Origin: Mycobacterium attenuatum
Lineage (GTDB): Bacteria; Actinomycetota; Actinomycetes; Mycobacteriales; Mycobacteriaceae
NCBI RefSeq assembly: GCF_900566085.1
Contig: NZ_UPHT01000138.1
Coordinates: forward strand, 1-64,000
Direction: 5' to 3'
DNA: 64,000 nucleotides
This document shows, one piece after another, positions 40,609 to 50,528 of this stretch. The notes beneath the pieces are model-generated. The model searched no databases. It saw only the letters and a program-made list of their open reading frames with translations, and had not been told where the DNA came from. The position numbers and the translations under genes are program-made. The first letter of the stretch is position 1. The number at the start of each line of letters is the position of its first letter.

Positions 40609-41733
40609 TCAGCGCCTGCCTTTGCGCTTCTTCGAGGCGCCGCGGGTTTCTTTACCCGTCGCCGTGTCGGTTTCGGGGCTGGCTTCTAGTGGATAGTCCG
40701 TCTCGCCGGGCACATCCACAGTTTCGAAGACAGGTTCGGAGCCCAAAGCCGGCTCGTCCGTCTCGAACGCCACCGCGGCTGACGCCGCATCGACCGGCGA
40801 GGCACCGGATGGCCAGTGGGCCAGCCACTCCTCTGCGGTGATCGTGCCGATCGGCGTCACGTCGAGTTCCTCGGCGACACTGTCGCCACGGCGGGCAGCC
40901 GCAATCGCCTTCTCCGCGCTGCGGACCTTGTCGATAAAGTCCAAAACAGCTGCGCGCAAGGAATTTTCGGCATCAATCTCCGCTGAAACACGGATCGAAG
41001 CGATGCTGGACGGGATCAGTTGCGCAGGCAGGCCTGCCGTCATGACCCGCCGAATAACCTTCTGCGCCAAAGCTAGTGCCGGCTGACCGGTGTGGACTTC
41101 GTCCAAAACGGAGTTTCGGGACTTTTCGGCCGCCTTCCGCTCTTCCCACTGAGCCATCTGCTCCAGCAGCGAAATCTCTTGCCCGGCAAGAACTCCCGGC
41201 GCACGATTGGTCAACTTACGAATCAGCGTGTCGGCGACGTCGTCGATGGTGAAGGGAAGCAACGCCGCGTCTTCGGCGATGCGGGCATGGAACAGCACCT
41301 GCAGCAGCAAGTCACCGAGTTCCTCGCGCAGCTGGTTCACATCGCCGCTGTGCACCGCGTCGAGCAGCTCGTAGGTCTCCTCCAACAGGTAGCGGCGCAG
41401 CGAGTTGTGGGTCTGCTCGCTTTCCCACGGTCCGTCGGTGCGAAGTTTGTCCATCATGGCCACGGCGTCGAGCAGTCGTTCCCCGCGCCGGCGATCCGGT
41501 ACCGAGAGCAGCCGCGCCCCGGCAGCCAGTCGTGCCACCACGGCCGGATGGTTGGGATCGGATGACAACAACACCGGTGCGTCGGCTCCCATGTGCGCCG
41601 GGTGCGCGTCGGGCAGCGACCACGGTACCGCGACCGGCATCTCCTCGGTGTATTGCACCGGACCACCGAGCAACTCGATGGCTTCGACGGGTACCAGCGA
41701 CGGGCGGCGGGGGTCGACCAGGACGACAATCAT
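40609..41733 (-). CDS. mazG: MazG nucleoside triphosphate pyrophosphohydrolase
   Basis: 374 residues. A SAM/tetrapyrrole-methylase-like N-terminal part without clear catalytic motifs is followed by the MazG domain with LLEETYELLDAVHSGD and LREELGDLLLQVLFHARIAE, the EExxE and ExxD metal ligands. The C-terminal tail is acidic then very basic (KKRKGRR). It hydrolyses damaged or excess NTPs to NMP and pyrophosphate. Its ATG overlaps the mfd stop (ATGA), as for the Rv1020-Rv1021 pair. Confidence 0.94.
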   Translation of the reverse strand: MIVVLVDPRRPSLVPVEAIELLGGPVQYTEEMPVAVPWSLPDAHPAHMGADAPVLLSSDPNHPAVVARLAAGARLLSVPDRRRGERLLDAVAMMDKLRTDGPWESEQTHNSLRRYLLEETYELLDAVHSGDVNQLREELGDLLLQVLFHARIAEDAALLPFTIDDVADTLIRKLTNRAPGVLAGQEISLLEQMAQWEERKAAEKSRNSVLDEVHTGQPALALAQKVIRRVMTAGLPAQLIPSSIASIRVSAEIDAENSLRAAVLDFIDKVRSAEKAIAAARRGDSVAEELDVTPIGTITAEEWLAHWPSGASPVDAASAAVAFETDEPALGSEPVFETVDVPGETDYPLEASPETDTATGKETRGASKKRKGRR

Positions 41734-44700
41734 CGCGCTCGTCGCTCCTTACTCGACACGGGGCGGCCCGCGTCGTCGCCGGACGAACTCGTTATACCAA
41801 TATCTTTCTGCGGTATGCCGGCCAACGCCGTCACCAGGTCGGCCACCATCTGCACCAATTCGACATCCCGGATGCGCGGCGCACCGATACCGCCGGCCCG
41901 TGGAATCGGGACCTGCACGGTAGCCGTCGTCGCCCGGTAATGCGCCCCCGGGTACATCCGTTTGAGCCGAACCTGGGCGGAATCGGGCAGCGTCATCGGT
42001 GAGAGGCGCACGGTTGCCGCCGACGGGGCCGACACCTCGGTGATGCCCGAATCGCGGCACAGCAGGCGCAACCGCGCCACCGCCACCAGTCGGCGGGCGG
42101 GTTCGGGCAGCGGCCCGTAGCGGTCGTTGAGCTCTTCGACGACGGCCGCGACCTCGTTGTCGGACGAGGCGGCGGCCAGCCGCCGATAGGCCTCCAAACG
42201 CAGGCGGTCGCTGCCGATGTAGTCCGGCGGCAGGTGCGCGTCGACCGGCAGGTCGATCCGCAGGTCCTTGGGCTCCTCGGCGGTGGTAACCGTCTTGCCG
42301 TCGGCAGCGGCCCGGTACGCTTCGACGGCCTCACCGACCAACCGCACGTACAGGTCGAACCCGACGCCGGCGACATGCCCGGACTGCTCGACGCCCAGCA
42401 CATTGCCCGCACCCCGGATCTCGAGGTCCTTCAAAGCCACCGCCATGCCCGCGCCGAGCTCGTTGTTCTGGGCGATGGTGGCCAGCCGGTCGTAGGCCGT
42501 CTCGGTCAGCGGTGCCTGCGGCGGATAGAGGAAGTAGGCGTAGCCGCGCTCCCGGCTGCGGCCGACCCGGCCGCGCAGCTGGTGCAGCTGGGACAGGCCG
42601 AAGGTGTCGGCGCGCTCGACAATGAGCGTGTTGGCGTTGGAGATGTCCAGGCCGGTCTCCACGATCGTCGTGCACACCAGGATGTCGTACTCGCGGTTCC
42701 AGAAGCCCTGCACGGTGCGCTCCAGCAGCTCCTCGGGCATTTGTCCATGCGCCACCACCACCCGCGCCTCGGGCACCAGCTCGCGGACGTGGGCCGCGGC
42801 GCGGTCGATGGAGCTGACCCGGTTGTGCACGTAGAAAGCCTGCCCGTCGCGAAGCAGCTCACGCCGCAGCGCCGCCGCAACCTGTTTGTCGTCGTGCGGT
42901 CCGACGTAGGTCAGCACCGGATAGCGCTCTTCGGGCGGGGTCAGAATGGTCGACATCTCGCGGATGCCGGCCAGGCTCATCTCCAGGGTGCGCGGGATCG
43001 GGGTGGCGCTCATGGTCAGCACGTCGACGTGAGTGCGCATCGACTTGATGTGCTCCTTGTGCTCGACGCCGAAGCGCTGCTCTTCGTCGACCACCACCAG
43101 GCCCAGGTCCTTCCAGCGCATGCCGGTCTGCAGCAGCCGGTGAGTGCCGATCACGATGTCCACCGAGCCGTCGGCCAGGCCATCGATCACGGTGCGCGAT
43201 TCGGCGGTGTCGGTGAACCGAGACAGACCCTTGACGGTGACCGGGAACCCGGACATTCGCTGCGCGAAGGTTTGCAGATGCTGGTCGGCCAGCAGCGTGG
43301 TGGGCACCAGCACCGCCACCTGTTTGCCGTCCTGGACGGCCTTGAACGCCGCCCGCACCGCGATCTCGGTCTTGCCGTAGCCGACGTCACCGCAGATCAC
43401 CCGGTCCATCGGGATCGGCTTTTCCATGTCGGACTTGACCTCTTGGATCGCGGTGAGCTGGTCGACGGTCTCGGTGAACCCGAACGCGTCCTCCATCTCG
43501 GCCTGCCATGGCGTATCGGGCGCGAACGCATGCCCAGGGCTGGCCTGCCGTTTGGCGTACAGCGAGACGAGTTCGCCAGCGATCTCGCGCACCGCCCGGC
43601 GCGCCTTGGTCTTGGTGTTGGCCCAGTCGCTGCCGCCCAGCCGGCTCAGCGCCGGCGCCTGTCCGCCGACATATCGTGACAGCTGGTCCAGCGAATCCAT
43701 CGGGACATACAGCTTGTCTGTGCTGTTTTGGCCACCGCGCTTGCTCGACGCGTACTCGAGCACCAGGTACTCGCGCCGGGCGCCGCCGACCGTGCGTTCG
43801 ACCATCTCGACGAACCGGCCGATGCCGTGCTGATCGTGCACAACCAGGTCGCCGGCCGTCAGCGCCAGCGGGTCCACCGTGTTGCGACGCTTGGCGGCCA
43901 GCCGCTTACCCTCGGCCGCGGCGACCCGGCTGCCGGTGAGATCGGATTCGGTGACCACGACCAGGTCGGCGCCGGGGACGACGCCCGGTACCACGATGCC
44001 GTCACGCAGCGGACCCTTGAAGACCCCGACCAGGCCGAGTTTGGGTGTGGCGCCCGGGACGAGCATGGTGGCGGGGATGTCGGATTCGGTCAGCCGCTCG
44101 ACCATCCGATGCGCGGTACCGGTCCCCGGCGCGACCATCACCGCAAACCCGCCGGTTGACACGTGCGCACGCAGCATCGCAAAGATGCCGTCGATATCAC
44201 GCTGATGCCCACGCGCCGACGGTGACGGCCGGACGTCCAGTTCGAGAACGGCCTCGCCGGACAGCTGGCTCAGCGTCCACCACGGGTGGCCGGACCCGGT
44301 GGCCGCCGTGTGCACCTCGTCCAGCTCAGCAAAACCCGATCCGCCAAGTTGTTCGACGTCGACCGGAGCCTGATTTTGCGGACCGGATCCCAGCGCGGCC
44401 ACCGACCATGACGCCTCCAGAAATTCACGCCCGGTCTTGATCAGATCGGCCGCCCGGGTCCGGATTTTCTCCGGGTCGCACAGCAACACCGGAGTGCCTT
44501 CGGGCAGCTGGTCGGTGAGTAGCGCGTGGGTCGCGTTTGCCCCGTCTTGCGTGGGATGCAGCACCGGCAGCAGCGCCTCCATCCCGTCGACCGGGATACC
44601 CTCAGCCAGCTTGGCCAGCATGTCGGAGACGCTGCCGGTCACCGCGTTCTCGGCGGGCGGGTGCTGCGCGGCCAATTCGGCGGCCCGCGCCCGCACGTCG

Positions 44701-45446
44701 TCGGTCAGCAGCAGCTCACGGCAGGCGACCGCGACCAGCGTGTCAACCTCGATCTCCGGAATGGAACGCTGATCGGCCACCGAGAACATCCGCATTTCGG
44801 TGATCTCGTCGCCCCAGAATTCGACGCGCACCGGATGCTCGGCGGTCGGAGCGAAGACGTCGAGAATCCCGCCGCGTACGGCGAACTCGCCGCGGCGGCC
44901 CACCATGTCCACCCGGGTGTAGGCCAACTCGACCAACCGCGCGATCACCCCGTCGAAGTCGATCTCCTGACCCACACTCAAGGCGAGCGGTTCTTGACGA
45001 CCCAGCTGCGGCGTCATCGGCTGCAGCAATGAGCGCACCGCGGTCACCACCACCCGTAACGGCGGGCCCAGCCTGGCGTCGGCGGGATAAGCCAGCCGGC
45101 GCAGCACCAATAGCCGGGCCCCGACGGTGTCCACACCCGGGGAGAGCCGCTCATGCGGCAGCGTCTCCCACGACGGAAACACCGCGACCGCGCCGCCGAA
45201 AACACCCTGCAGCTCCGCAGTCAGGTCGTCGGCCTCGCGACCGGTGGCAGTGACCACCAGCAACAGCCCCTGCCGCGCCAGCGCGCTGGTGACGAAAAGG
45301 CGTGCGCTGGCCGGCCCTACCAGCGTCAAGTCATCGGGTCGATCGGAGGCGCGCGCAATCAGCTGTTGGAAGGTTGGCGCGGCCAGCGCCAATTCGACGA
45401 GCCCCGCGATCGGGGTATCTGGGCTAGCAGCCCCCGGTGCGGTCAT
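41730..45446 (-). CDS. mfd: Mfd transcription-repair coupling factor
   Basis: 1238 residues, full length. An N-terminal UvrB-like module is followed by the RNA polymerase-binding domain (GDLVVHDQHGIGRFVEM), then a RecG-like translocase with Walker A GDVGYGKTE, VVDEEQRFGVEHKEH and TMSATPIPRTLEM. The helicase motif VCTTIVETGLDISNANT, LHQLRGRVGRS and the C-terminal TRCF domain follow. It releases stalled RNA polymerase at lesions and recruits UvrA. Divergent from the PLP decarboxylase gene across 107 bases. Confidence 0.97.
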   Translation of the reverse strand: MTAPGAASPDTPIAGLVELALAAPTFQQLIARASDRPDDLTLVGPASARLFVTSALARQGLLLVVTATGREADDLTAELQGVFGGAVAVFPSWETLPHERLSPGVDTVGARLLVLRRLAYPADARLGPPLRVVVTAVRSLLQPMTPQLGRQEPLALSVGQEIDFDGVIARLVELAYTRVDMVGRRGEFAVRGGILDVFAPTAEHPVRVEFWGDEITEMRMFSVADQRSIPEIEVDTLVAVACRELLLTDDVRARAAELAAQHPPAENAVTGSVSDMLAKLAEGIPVDGMEALLPVLHPTQDGANATHALLTDQLPEGTPVLLCDPEKIRTRAADLIKTGREFLEASWSVAALGSGPQNQAPVDVEQLGGSGFAELDEVHTAATGSGHPWWTLSQLSGEAVLELDVRPSPSARGHQRDIDGIFAMLRAHVSTGGFAVMVAPGTGTAHRMVERLTESDIPATMLVPGATPKLGLVGVFKGPLRDGIVVPGVVPGADLVVVTESDLTGSRVAAAEGKRLAAKRRNTVDPLALTAGDLVVHDQHGIGRFVEMVERTVGGARREYLVLEYASSKRGGQNSTDKLYVPMDSLDQLSRYVGGQAPALSRLGGSDWANTKTKARRAVREIAGELVSLYAKRQASPGHAFAPDTPWQAEMEDAFGFTETVDQLTAIQEVKSDMEKPIPMDRVICGDVGYGKTEIAVRAAFKAVQDGKQVAVLVPTTLLADQHLQTFAQRMSGFPVTVKGLSRFTDTAESRTVIDGLADGSVDIVIGTHRLLQTGMRWKDLGLVVVDEEQRFGVEHKEHIKSMRTHVDVLTMSATPIPRTLEMSLAGIREMSTILTPPEERYPVLTYVGPHDDKQVAAALRRELLRDGQAFYVHNRVSSIDRAAAHVRELVPEARVVVAHGQMPEELLERTVQGFWNREYDILVCTTIVETGLDISNANTLIVERADTFGLSQLHQLRGRVGRSRERGYAYFLYPPQAPLTETAYDRLATIAQNNELGAGMAVALKDLEIRGAGNVLGVEQSGHVAGVGFDLYVRLVGEAVEAYRAAADGKTVTTAEEPKDLRIDLPVDAHLPPDYIGSDRLRLEAYRRLAAASSDNEVAAVVEELNDRYGPLPEPARRLVAVARLRLLCRDSGITEVSAPSAATVRLSPMTLPDSAQVRLKRMYPGAHYRATTATVQVPIPRAGGIGAPRIRDVELVQMVADLVTALAGIPQKDIGITSSSGDDAGRPVSSKERRAR

Positions 45447-45553
45447 GATGCGGCCATTCTAGGGCGCAGCCGATTCGTCAATATCGAGCCTGCCGCCGTC
45501 AAGAATGCGTAAGGACCCCAATGCCAGCCCCGGCGCCGGCACATCGTGGAGCC

Positions 45554-46894
45554 ATGACCCTGCTCAACCTGCTGCCATCCATCGGCCACGCGGCGCCGCG
45601 GCGGTTCGACCCCGCGATCTGGCCGACCACTGCCAGTTCCGACGAGGACGGCCGGCTGTGCGTCGGCGGCGTGCCACTCACCGACATCGCCGACGAGTTC
45701 GGCACCCCCGCCTACGTGATCGACGAGAGCGACTTCCGCCGCCGCGCCCGTCGCTACCGCGCGGTGTTGCGGGACGTCGAGGTCATCTATGCCGGGAAGT
45801 CGTTGCTGACCACCGCGGTGGCACGCTGGGCCCGCGAAGAGGGACTCGGCATCGGCGTCTGCTCACCCGGCGAGCTGGCCGTCGCCCTGGCCGGTGGCGT
45901 GGACCCGTCACGCATGATCATGCACGGCAATGCCACCTCGCCCGACGAGCTACGCGACGCCGTGGCCGTCGGTGTCGGGCGCCTGGTCCTGGATTCGAGC
46001 CTCGACATCGCCTATCTGGCCGGCCTGGCACGCCGACGCCAGCGGGTGCTCGTCCGGGTAACCCCTGATGTCGATGTTCACGGCCACCGGGAGGTCGCCA
46101 CCGGGGTCAGCGATCGGCCCGGCGGGTTCACTCTGACCGGAGGCCATGCCGCCGAGGCGGTAAAGGCGGTCCTGGCGCACCCCGTCCTCGACCTGATCGG
46201 ACTGCATTGCCACCTAGGCCCACAGGTCAGCGACCCGGCCCGCTACGGCGAAGCGATCCGCCGCCTGATCGCGGCCATGGCCGACATCCGGGCACACCAC
46301 GGAGTCATCCTCACCGAACTCAATATCGGCGGCGGCCATGCCGTCCCCTACCTGCGCGGGGACCCCGAACTCGAACTCGCCGAGTTGGCCGGCGGCATCG
46401 AAGACGCGCTGGATGAGGCCTGCGCCGCCGAACACTTCCCGCGTCCGGCCGTCATCGTCGAGCCCGGTCGCGCTATCAGCGCGCGAGCCGGCGTCACCCT
46501 CTATCGCGTCTGTTCGGTGAAGACCCGGCCGAATGGCCACACCGTGGTCGCAGTGGACGGCGGAATGAGCGACAATCCGCGCGTGGCGCTGGACGGTGCA
46601 CACTACACGGTCGCCCTGGCCAACCGACATGGCCTGGGTGTCAAGCGGTCCGTCACCGTGGCGGGCCGGCAGTGCGGCACGGGCGACGGGATCGCCCGCA
46701 ATGTCGCGCTGCCGTCGGATATCCATGCGGGCGACCTGCTCGCGGTGGCGGGTACCGGCTCCTATCACCACAGCATGGCGTCGAACTACACCATGGTCGG
46801 GCGGCCGCCGCTGATGGCAGTCGACGGCGGCCGGGTCCGGCAGCTGGTTCGCCGCGAAACGATCGCCGACATGATGTCGCGCGATTGCGGGTAG
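45554..46894 (+). CDS. Fold-III PLP decarboxylase related to diaminopimelate decarboxylase
   Basis: 446 residues from the ATG at 45554 (GGAGCC just before). Fold type III enzyme: Lys82 in IYAGKSLLT for the PLP Schiff base, HCHLGPQ, the Gly-rich phosphate loop LNIGGGHAVPY, EPGRAISARAG, and YHHSMASNYT near the C-terminus. The substrate-side motif is RQCGTGD at Cys374, where true diaminopimelate decarboxylases have CESGD; the Glu that helps bind the substrate is missing. It may act on another amino acid. It is not part of this interval in M. tuberculosis, whose lysA lies elsewhere. Confidence 0.85.
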   Translation: MTLLNLLPSIGHAAPRRFDPAIWPTTASSDEDGRLCVGGVPLTDIADEFGTPAYVIDESDFRRRARRYRAVLRDVEVIYAGKSLLTTAVARWAREEGLGIGVCSPGELAVALAGGVDPSRMIMHGNATSPDELRDAVAVGVGRLVLDSSLDIAYLAGLARRRQRVLVRVTPDVDVHGHREVATGVSDRPGGFTLTGGHAAEAVKAVLAHPVLDLIGLHCHLGPQVSDPARYGEAIRRLIAAMADIRAHHGVILTELNIGGGHAVPYLRGDPELELAELAGGIEDALDEACAAEHFPRPAVIVEPGRAISARAGVTLYRVCSVKTRPNGHTVVAVDGGMSDNPRVALDGAHYTVALANRHGLGVKRSVTVAGRQCGTGDGIARNVALPSDIHAGDLLAVAGTGSYHHSMASNYTMVGRPPLMAVDGGRVRQLVRRETIADMMSRDCG

Positions 46895-46898
46895 CGGC

Positions 46899-47546
46899 CT
46901 ACTCCCCCTGCAGCTGAGGATCGGCCTCGAGATGGGTCAGGCCGTTCCAGACCAGGTTGACCAGGTGGGCGGCGACGACCTCCTTCTTGGGTTCCCGCGC
47001 GTCGAGCCACCATTGCGCGGTCATCGACACCGAACCCACCAGCGCCTGGGCGTATAGCGGCGCCAGGTCGGGGTCGAGTCCGCGGCGGGCGAAATCGCCG
47101 GCCAGGATGGAGCTGACCTGGCTGACGGCGTCGTTGAGCAGACTGGAATAGGTGCCCGAGCTGATCGAAGCCGGCGAGTCGCGGATCATGATGCGGAAGC
47201 CGTCGGTACGTTCCTCGACATAAGTCAGCAGGGCCAACGCGACCCGCTCGACGCGCACCCGGGAACGATTGTTGGTCAGCGACGAGGTGATGCCGTCCAG
47301 CAGCGCCTGCATCTCCCGGTCGACGACCACCGCATACAGGCCTTCCTTGCCGCCGAAATGCTCGTAGACAACCGGTTTGGAGACGTTGGCGCGTTGCGCG
47401 ATTTCCTCGATCGAGGTTCCGTCGTAGCCGCGTTCGGCGAACAACGTTCGGGCGATGCCGATAAGTTGGTGCCGGCGTTCGCTGCCGGTCATCCGGGCGC
47501 GCGGCGCCCGCGTTTCCCTTTCCGGCTCCTTATCGGGAACAGCCAC
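46899..47546 (-). CDS. TetR-family regulator (Rv1019 type)
   Basis: 215 residues from a GTG at 47546. The HTH region is complete: RHQLIGIARTLFAERGYDGT, SIEEIAQRANVSKPVVYEHF and GGKEGLYAVVV. The C-terminal ligand domain matches the remembered M. tuberculosis Rv1019 closely. On the coding strand TACCCT lies seven bases before the GTG and no Shine-Dalgarno is seen, so the mRNA may be leaderless. It now faces the PLP decarboxylase gene with a 4-base gap between stops; in M. tuberculosis mfd is the neighbour. Confidence 0.9.
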   Translation of the reverse strand: MAVPDKEPERETRAPRARMTGSERRHQLIGIARTLFAERGYDGTSIEEIAQRANVSKPVVYEHFGGKEGLYAVVVDREMQALLDGITSSLTNNRSRVRVERVALALLTYVEERTDGFRIMIRDSPASISSGTYSSLLNDAVSQVSSILAGDFARRGLDPDLAPLYAQALVGSVSMTAQWWLDAREPKKEVVAAHLVNLVWNGLTHLEADPQLQGE

Positions 47547-47830
47547 GTCAATTAGGGTATCCGGTTGCGCGGGGGTTAGCCGCGGGCACTCAGGGCTTCT
47601 ACTGTGCGCTGAGGGCTTTGAGCGTGCGTCGAGGGTGCCGAGTGTGAGCCGACGGCGCCGAGTGCGCATCAGGGGCCGACGAAGCCGTGATTCTGCCGCC
47701 CAATGTGCACAACCGAAGCCACAACTTCACAATCGTTTCCACAATCGTCGCCGGGGGCTCCGGAGTCGATCCGCTTAACGTTAGAGTCTCATGGTGGTGA
47801 GCGGGCAAAATGCTCGCCATCGACCGGCAA

Positions 47831-47902
47831 TCCGTCGTGGTGTAATCGGCAGCACATCAGATTTTGGTTCTGAGAGTTCAGGTTCGAGTCCTGGCGACGG
47901 AG
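47831..47902 (+). tRNA. glnU: tRNA-Gln (TTG anticodon)
   Basis: The acceptor stem TCCGTCG (47831-47837) pairs with CGACGGA (47895-47901). The D arm contains GTGTAATCGGCAGCAC, the anticodon stem TCAGA/TCTGA encloses the loop TTTTGGT with anticodon TTG, and the T arm is CAGG-TTCGAGT-CCTG. No CCA is encoded. It lies upstream of glmU as in M. tuberculosis. Confidence 0.95.
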
Positions 47903-47977
47903 CGTGGCTCCCGGGATCTTCCCGAGATCGTTGCCGCGAGCGGGCGCGTTCGCGAGCGCGAAACGTAAGGAGGGTCG

Positions 47978-49462
47978 ATGACGTTTCGTGGCGACACCGC
48001 CGTCCTGGTCCTCGCGGCCGGACCGGGCACCCGGATGCGGTCGAACACCCCCAAAGTGCTGCACAGCCTGGGCGGGCGCAGCATGCTGGCACACTCCCTG
48101 CACGCGATGACCAAACTGGCCCCGCAGCATCTGGTCGTGGTGCTCGGCCATGATCACCAGCGCATCTCTCCGCTGGTCGCCGAGCTGGCCCAGACGCTCG
48201 GTCGCACCATCGATGTGGCATTACAGGACCGGCCACTGGGCACCGGTCATGCGGTGCAGTGCGGCCTGTCGGCGCTGCCCGACGATTACGCCGGCATTGT
48301 GGTCGTCGCCGCCGGCGATACGCCGCTGCTGGACGCGGATACCCTGGCAGATCTGATCGCCACCCACAGCGCGACGACCCCCCAGGGCAAGGCCGCGGTC
48401 ACCGTCCTGACCACGACGCTGGGCGACCCGCACGGCTACGGTCGCATCCTGCGGACCCAGGACAACGAAGTGATGGCGATCGTCGAACAAACCGATGCGA
48501 CCCCGTCTCAGCGCGGCATCCGCGAGGTCAACACCGGTGTCTACGCCTTCGACATCACCGCTCTGCGGTCTGCCCTGAGCCGACTGAGCTCCAACAATGC
48601 TCAGCAAGAGCTGTACCTGACCGACGTCATCGCCATCCTGCGCCGCGACGGGCACACCGTCAGTGCCCGCCACGTCGATGACAGCGCACTAGTGGCCGGC
48701 GTCAACAACCGCGTCCAACTGGCTCAACTGGGCGCCGAGCTCAACCGCCGAATCGTCGCCGCGCACCAAATGGCCGGCGTCACCGTTGTCGACCCCGCCA
48801 CCACGTGGATCGACGTCGACGTCGCGATCGGGCGCGATACCGTCATCCACCCCGGCACCCAGTTGCTAGGCCGGACCCAGATCGGCGGACACTGCGTCAT
48901 CGGTCCGGACACCACCTTGACCGACGTGACTGTCGGCAACGGCGCCACGGTGATCCGCACCCACGGCGCATCCTCGTCGATCGGCGACGAGGCCACGGTC
49001 GGCCCCTTCACCTATCTGCGGCCCGGGACCGTGCTCGGAGCCGACGGCAAATTGGGCGCGTTCGTCGAAGTCAAGAACTCCACCATCGGCACCGGCACCA
49101 AAGTTCCGCACCTGACCTATGTCGGCGACGCCGACATAGGCGACCACAGCAATATCGGGGCATCCAGTGTCTTCGTCAACTACGACGGCACCGCCAAGCA
49201 GCGGACCACCATCGGCTCGCACGTCCGCACCGGTTCCGACACCATGTTCGTGGCGCCCGTGACGGTCGGCGACGGCGCCTACACCGGGGCGGGCACGGTC
49301 GTCCGCGCGGACGTCCCGCCGGGCGCGCTGGCGGTGTCCGCGGGCCCGCAACGCAATATCGAGAACTGGGTACAGCGCAAACGCCCCGGTACAGCGGCGG
49401 CTCAGGCCGCAGAAGCTGCCGAAAGTGCCCAGCAGAAAGCCGAAGGCAACCAGACACCGTGA
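47978..49462 (+). CDS. glmU: GlmU, bifunctional GlcNAc-1-P uridyltransferase/acetyltransferase
   Basis: 494 residues behind AAGGAGGG. The N-terminal uridyltransferase has LVLAAGPGTRMRSNTPKVLH (the mycobacterial form of the G-x-G-T-R-M loop) and GDTPLLDADTL. The C-terminal part (from about 265) is a left-handed beta-helix with hexapeptide repeats and the acetyltransferase residues in YVGDADIGDHSNIGA and FVNYDGTAKQRT. It makes UDP-GlcNAc for the cell wall. An Ala/Gln/Glu-rich tail follows the helix. It is followed by prsA. Confidence 0.97.
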   Translation: MTFRGDTAVLVLAAGPGTRMRSNTPKVLHSLGGRSMLAHSLHAMTKLAPQHLVVVLGHDHQRISPLVAELAQTLGRTIDVALQDRPLGTGHAVQCGLSALPDDYAGIVVVAAGDTPLLDADTLADLIATHSATTPQGKAAVTVLTTTLGDPHGYGRILRTQDNEVMAIVEQTDATPSQRGIREVNTGVYAFDITALRSALSRLSSNNAQQELYLTDVIAILRRDGHTVSARHVDDSALVAGVNNRVQLAQLGAELNRRIVAAHQMAGVTVVDPATTWIDVDVAIGRDTVIHPGTQLLGRTQIGGHCVIGPDTTLTDVTVGNGATVIRTHGASSSIGDEATVGPFTYLRPGTVLGADGKLGAFVEVKNSTIGTGTKVPHLTYVGDADIGDHSNIGASSVFVNYDGTAKQRTTIGSHVRTGSDTMFVAPVTVGDGAYTGAGTVVRADVPPGALAVSAGPQRNIENWVQRKRPGTAAAQAAEAAESAQQKAEGNQTP

Positions 49463-49547
49463 ATAAGGATCCCGGCTTCCCGGCAACACCTACCGGCCCC
49501 GTACGATGGGTAATCCATTTCGATCCCGATACGGCGAGGGCAGCGCG

Positions 49548-50528
49548 TTGAGCCACGACTGGACCGATAACCGCAAAAACCTGATGCTCTTCAGCGGCCG
49601 AGCCCATCCGGAGCTGGCCGAGCAGGTCGCCAAGGAACTCGACGTCCACGTCACCGCGCAGGACGCGCGGGAGTTCGCCAACGGCGAAATTTTCGTGCGC
49701 TTCAACGAATCGGTGCGCGGCTGCGACGCCTTCGTCCTGCAGTCCTGTCCGCTACCGGTCAACACCTGGCTGATGGAACAGCTGATCATGATCGACGCGC
49801 TCAAACGGGGCAGCGCCAAGCGGATCACCGCGGTCATGCCGTTCTACCCCTACGCCCGCCAGGACAAGAAACACCGGGGCCGCGAGCCGATCTCCGCGCG
49901 GCTGGTTGCCGACCTGCTCAAGACCGCCGGCGCCGACCGCATTGTGACCGTCGACTTGCACACCGACCAGATCCAGGGCTTCTTCGACGGACCGGTCGAC
50001 CACATGCGCGGCCAGAACCTGTTGACCGGCTACATCAGGGACAACTACCCCGACGGCAACATGGTGGTGGTATCCCCCGACTCGGGCCGGGTGCGCATCG
50101 CCGAGAAGTGGGCCGACGCATTGGGCGGTGTCCCACTGGCCTTCATCCACAAGACCCGTGACCCACGCGTCTCCAACCAGGTGGTGTCCAACCGCGTCGT
50201 GGGTGAAGTCTCCGGCCGCACCTGCGTGCTCATCGACGACATGATCGACACCGGCGGCACCATCGCCGGCGCCGTACAGCTGTTGCACAACGACGGCGCC
50301 GCCGACGTGATCATCGCGGCCACCCACGGCGTGCTGTCCGACCCGGCCGCCGAGCGGCTGGCGGCATGCGGCGCCCGCGAGGTGATCGTCACCAACACGC
50401 TTCCCATCACCGAGAGCAAGCGTTTCCCCCAGCTCACCGTCCTGTCCATCGCGCCGTTGCTGGCCAGCACCATCCGCGCGGTCTTCGAAAACGGCTCAGT
50501 CACAGGGCTTTTCGACGGAGACGCGTAG
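49548..50528 (+). CDS. prsA: Ribose-phosphate pyrophosphokinase (PRPP synthetase)
   Basis: 326 residues from a TTG at 49548, with GCGAGGG upstream and the conserved opening SHDWTDNRKNLMLFSGRAHP; an in-frame ATG at 49506 would add 14 residues. Motifs: FPYARQDKKHRGREPISARL-like flexible loop, TVDLHTDQIQGFF, and the PRPP-binding VLIDDMIDTGGT. It converts ribose 5-phosphate and ATP to PRPP, the precursor of nucleotides, His, Trp and the arabinogalactan donor. Confidence 0.96.
   Translation: MSHDWTDNRKNLMLFSGRAHPELAEQVAKELDVHVTAQDAREFANGEIFVRFNESVRGCDAFVLQSCPLPVNTWLMEQLIMIDALKRGSAKRITAVMPFYPYARQDKKHRGREPISARLVADLLKTAGADRIVTVDLHTDQIQGFFDGPVDHMRGQNLLTGYIRDNYPDGNMVVVSPDSGRVRIAEKWADALGGVPLAFIHKTRDPRVSNQVVSNRVVGEVSGRTCVLIDDMIDTGGTIAGAVQLLHNDGAADVIIAATHGVLSDPAAERLAACGAREVIVTNTLPITESKRFPQLTVLSIAPLLASTIRAVFENGSVTGLFDGDA

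Noticed and set aside
42234..43679. 481-codon frame on the + strand inside mfd
   Set aside because: Antisense to the mfd helicase motifs; no domain and no upstream signal.
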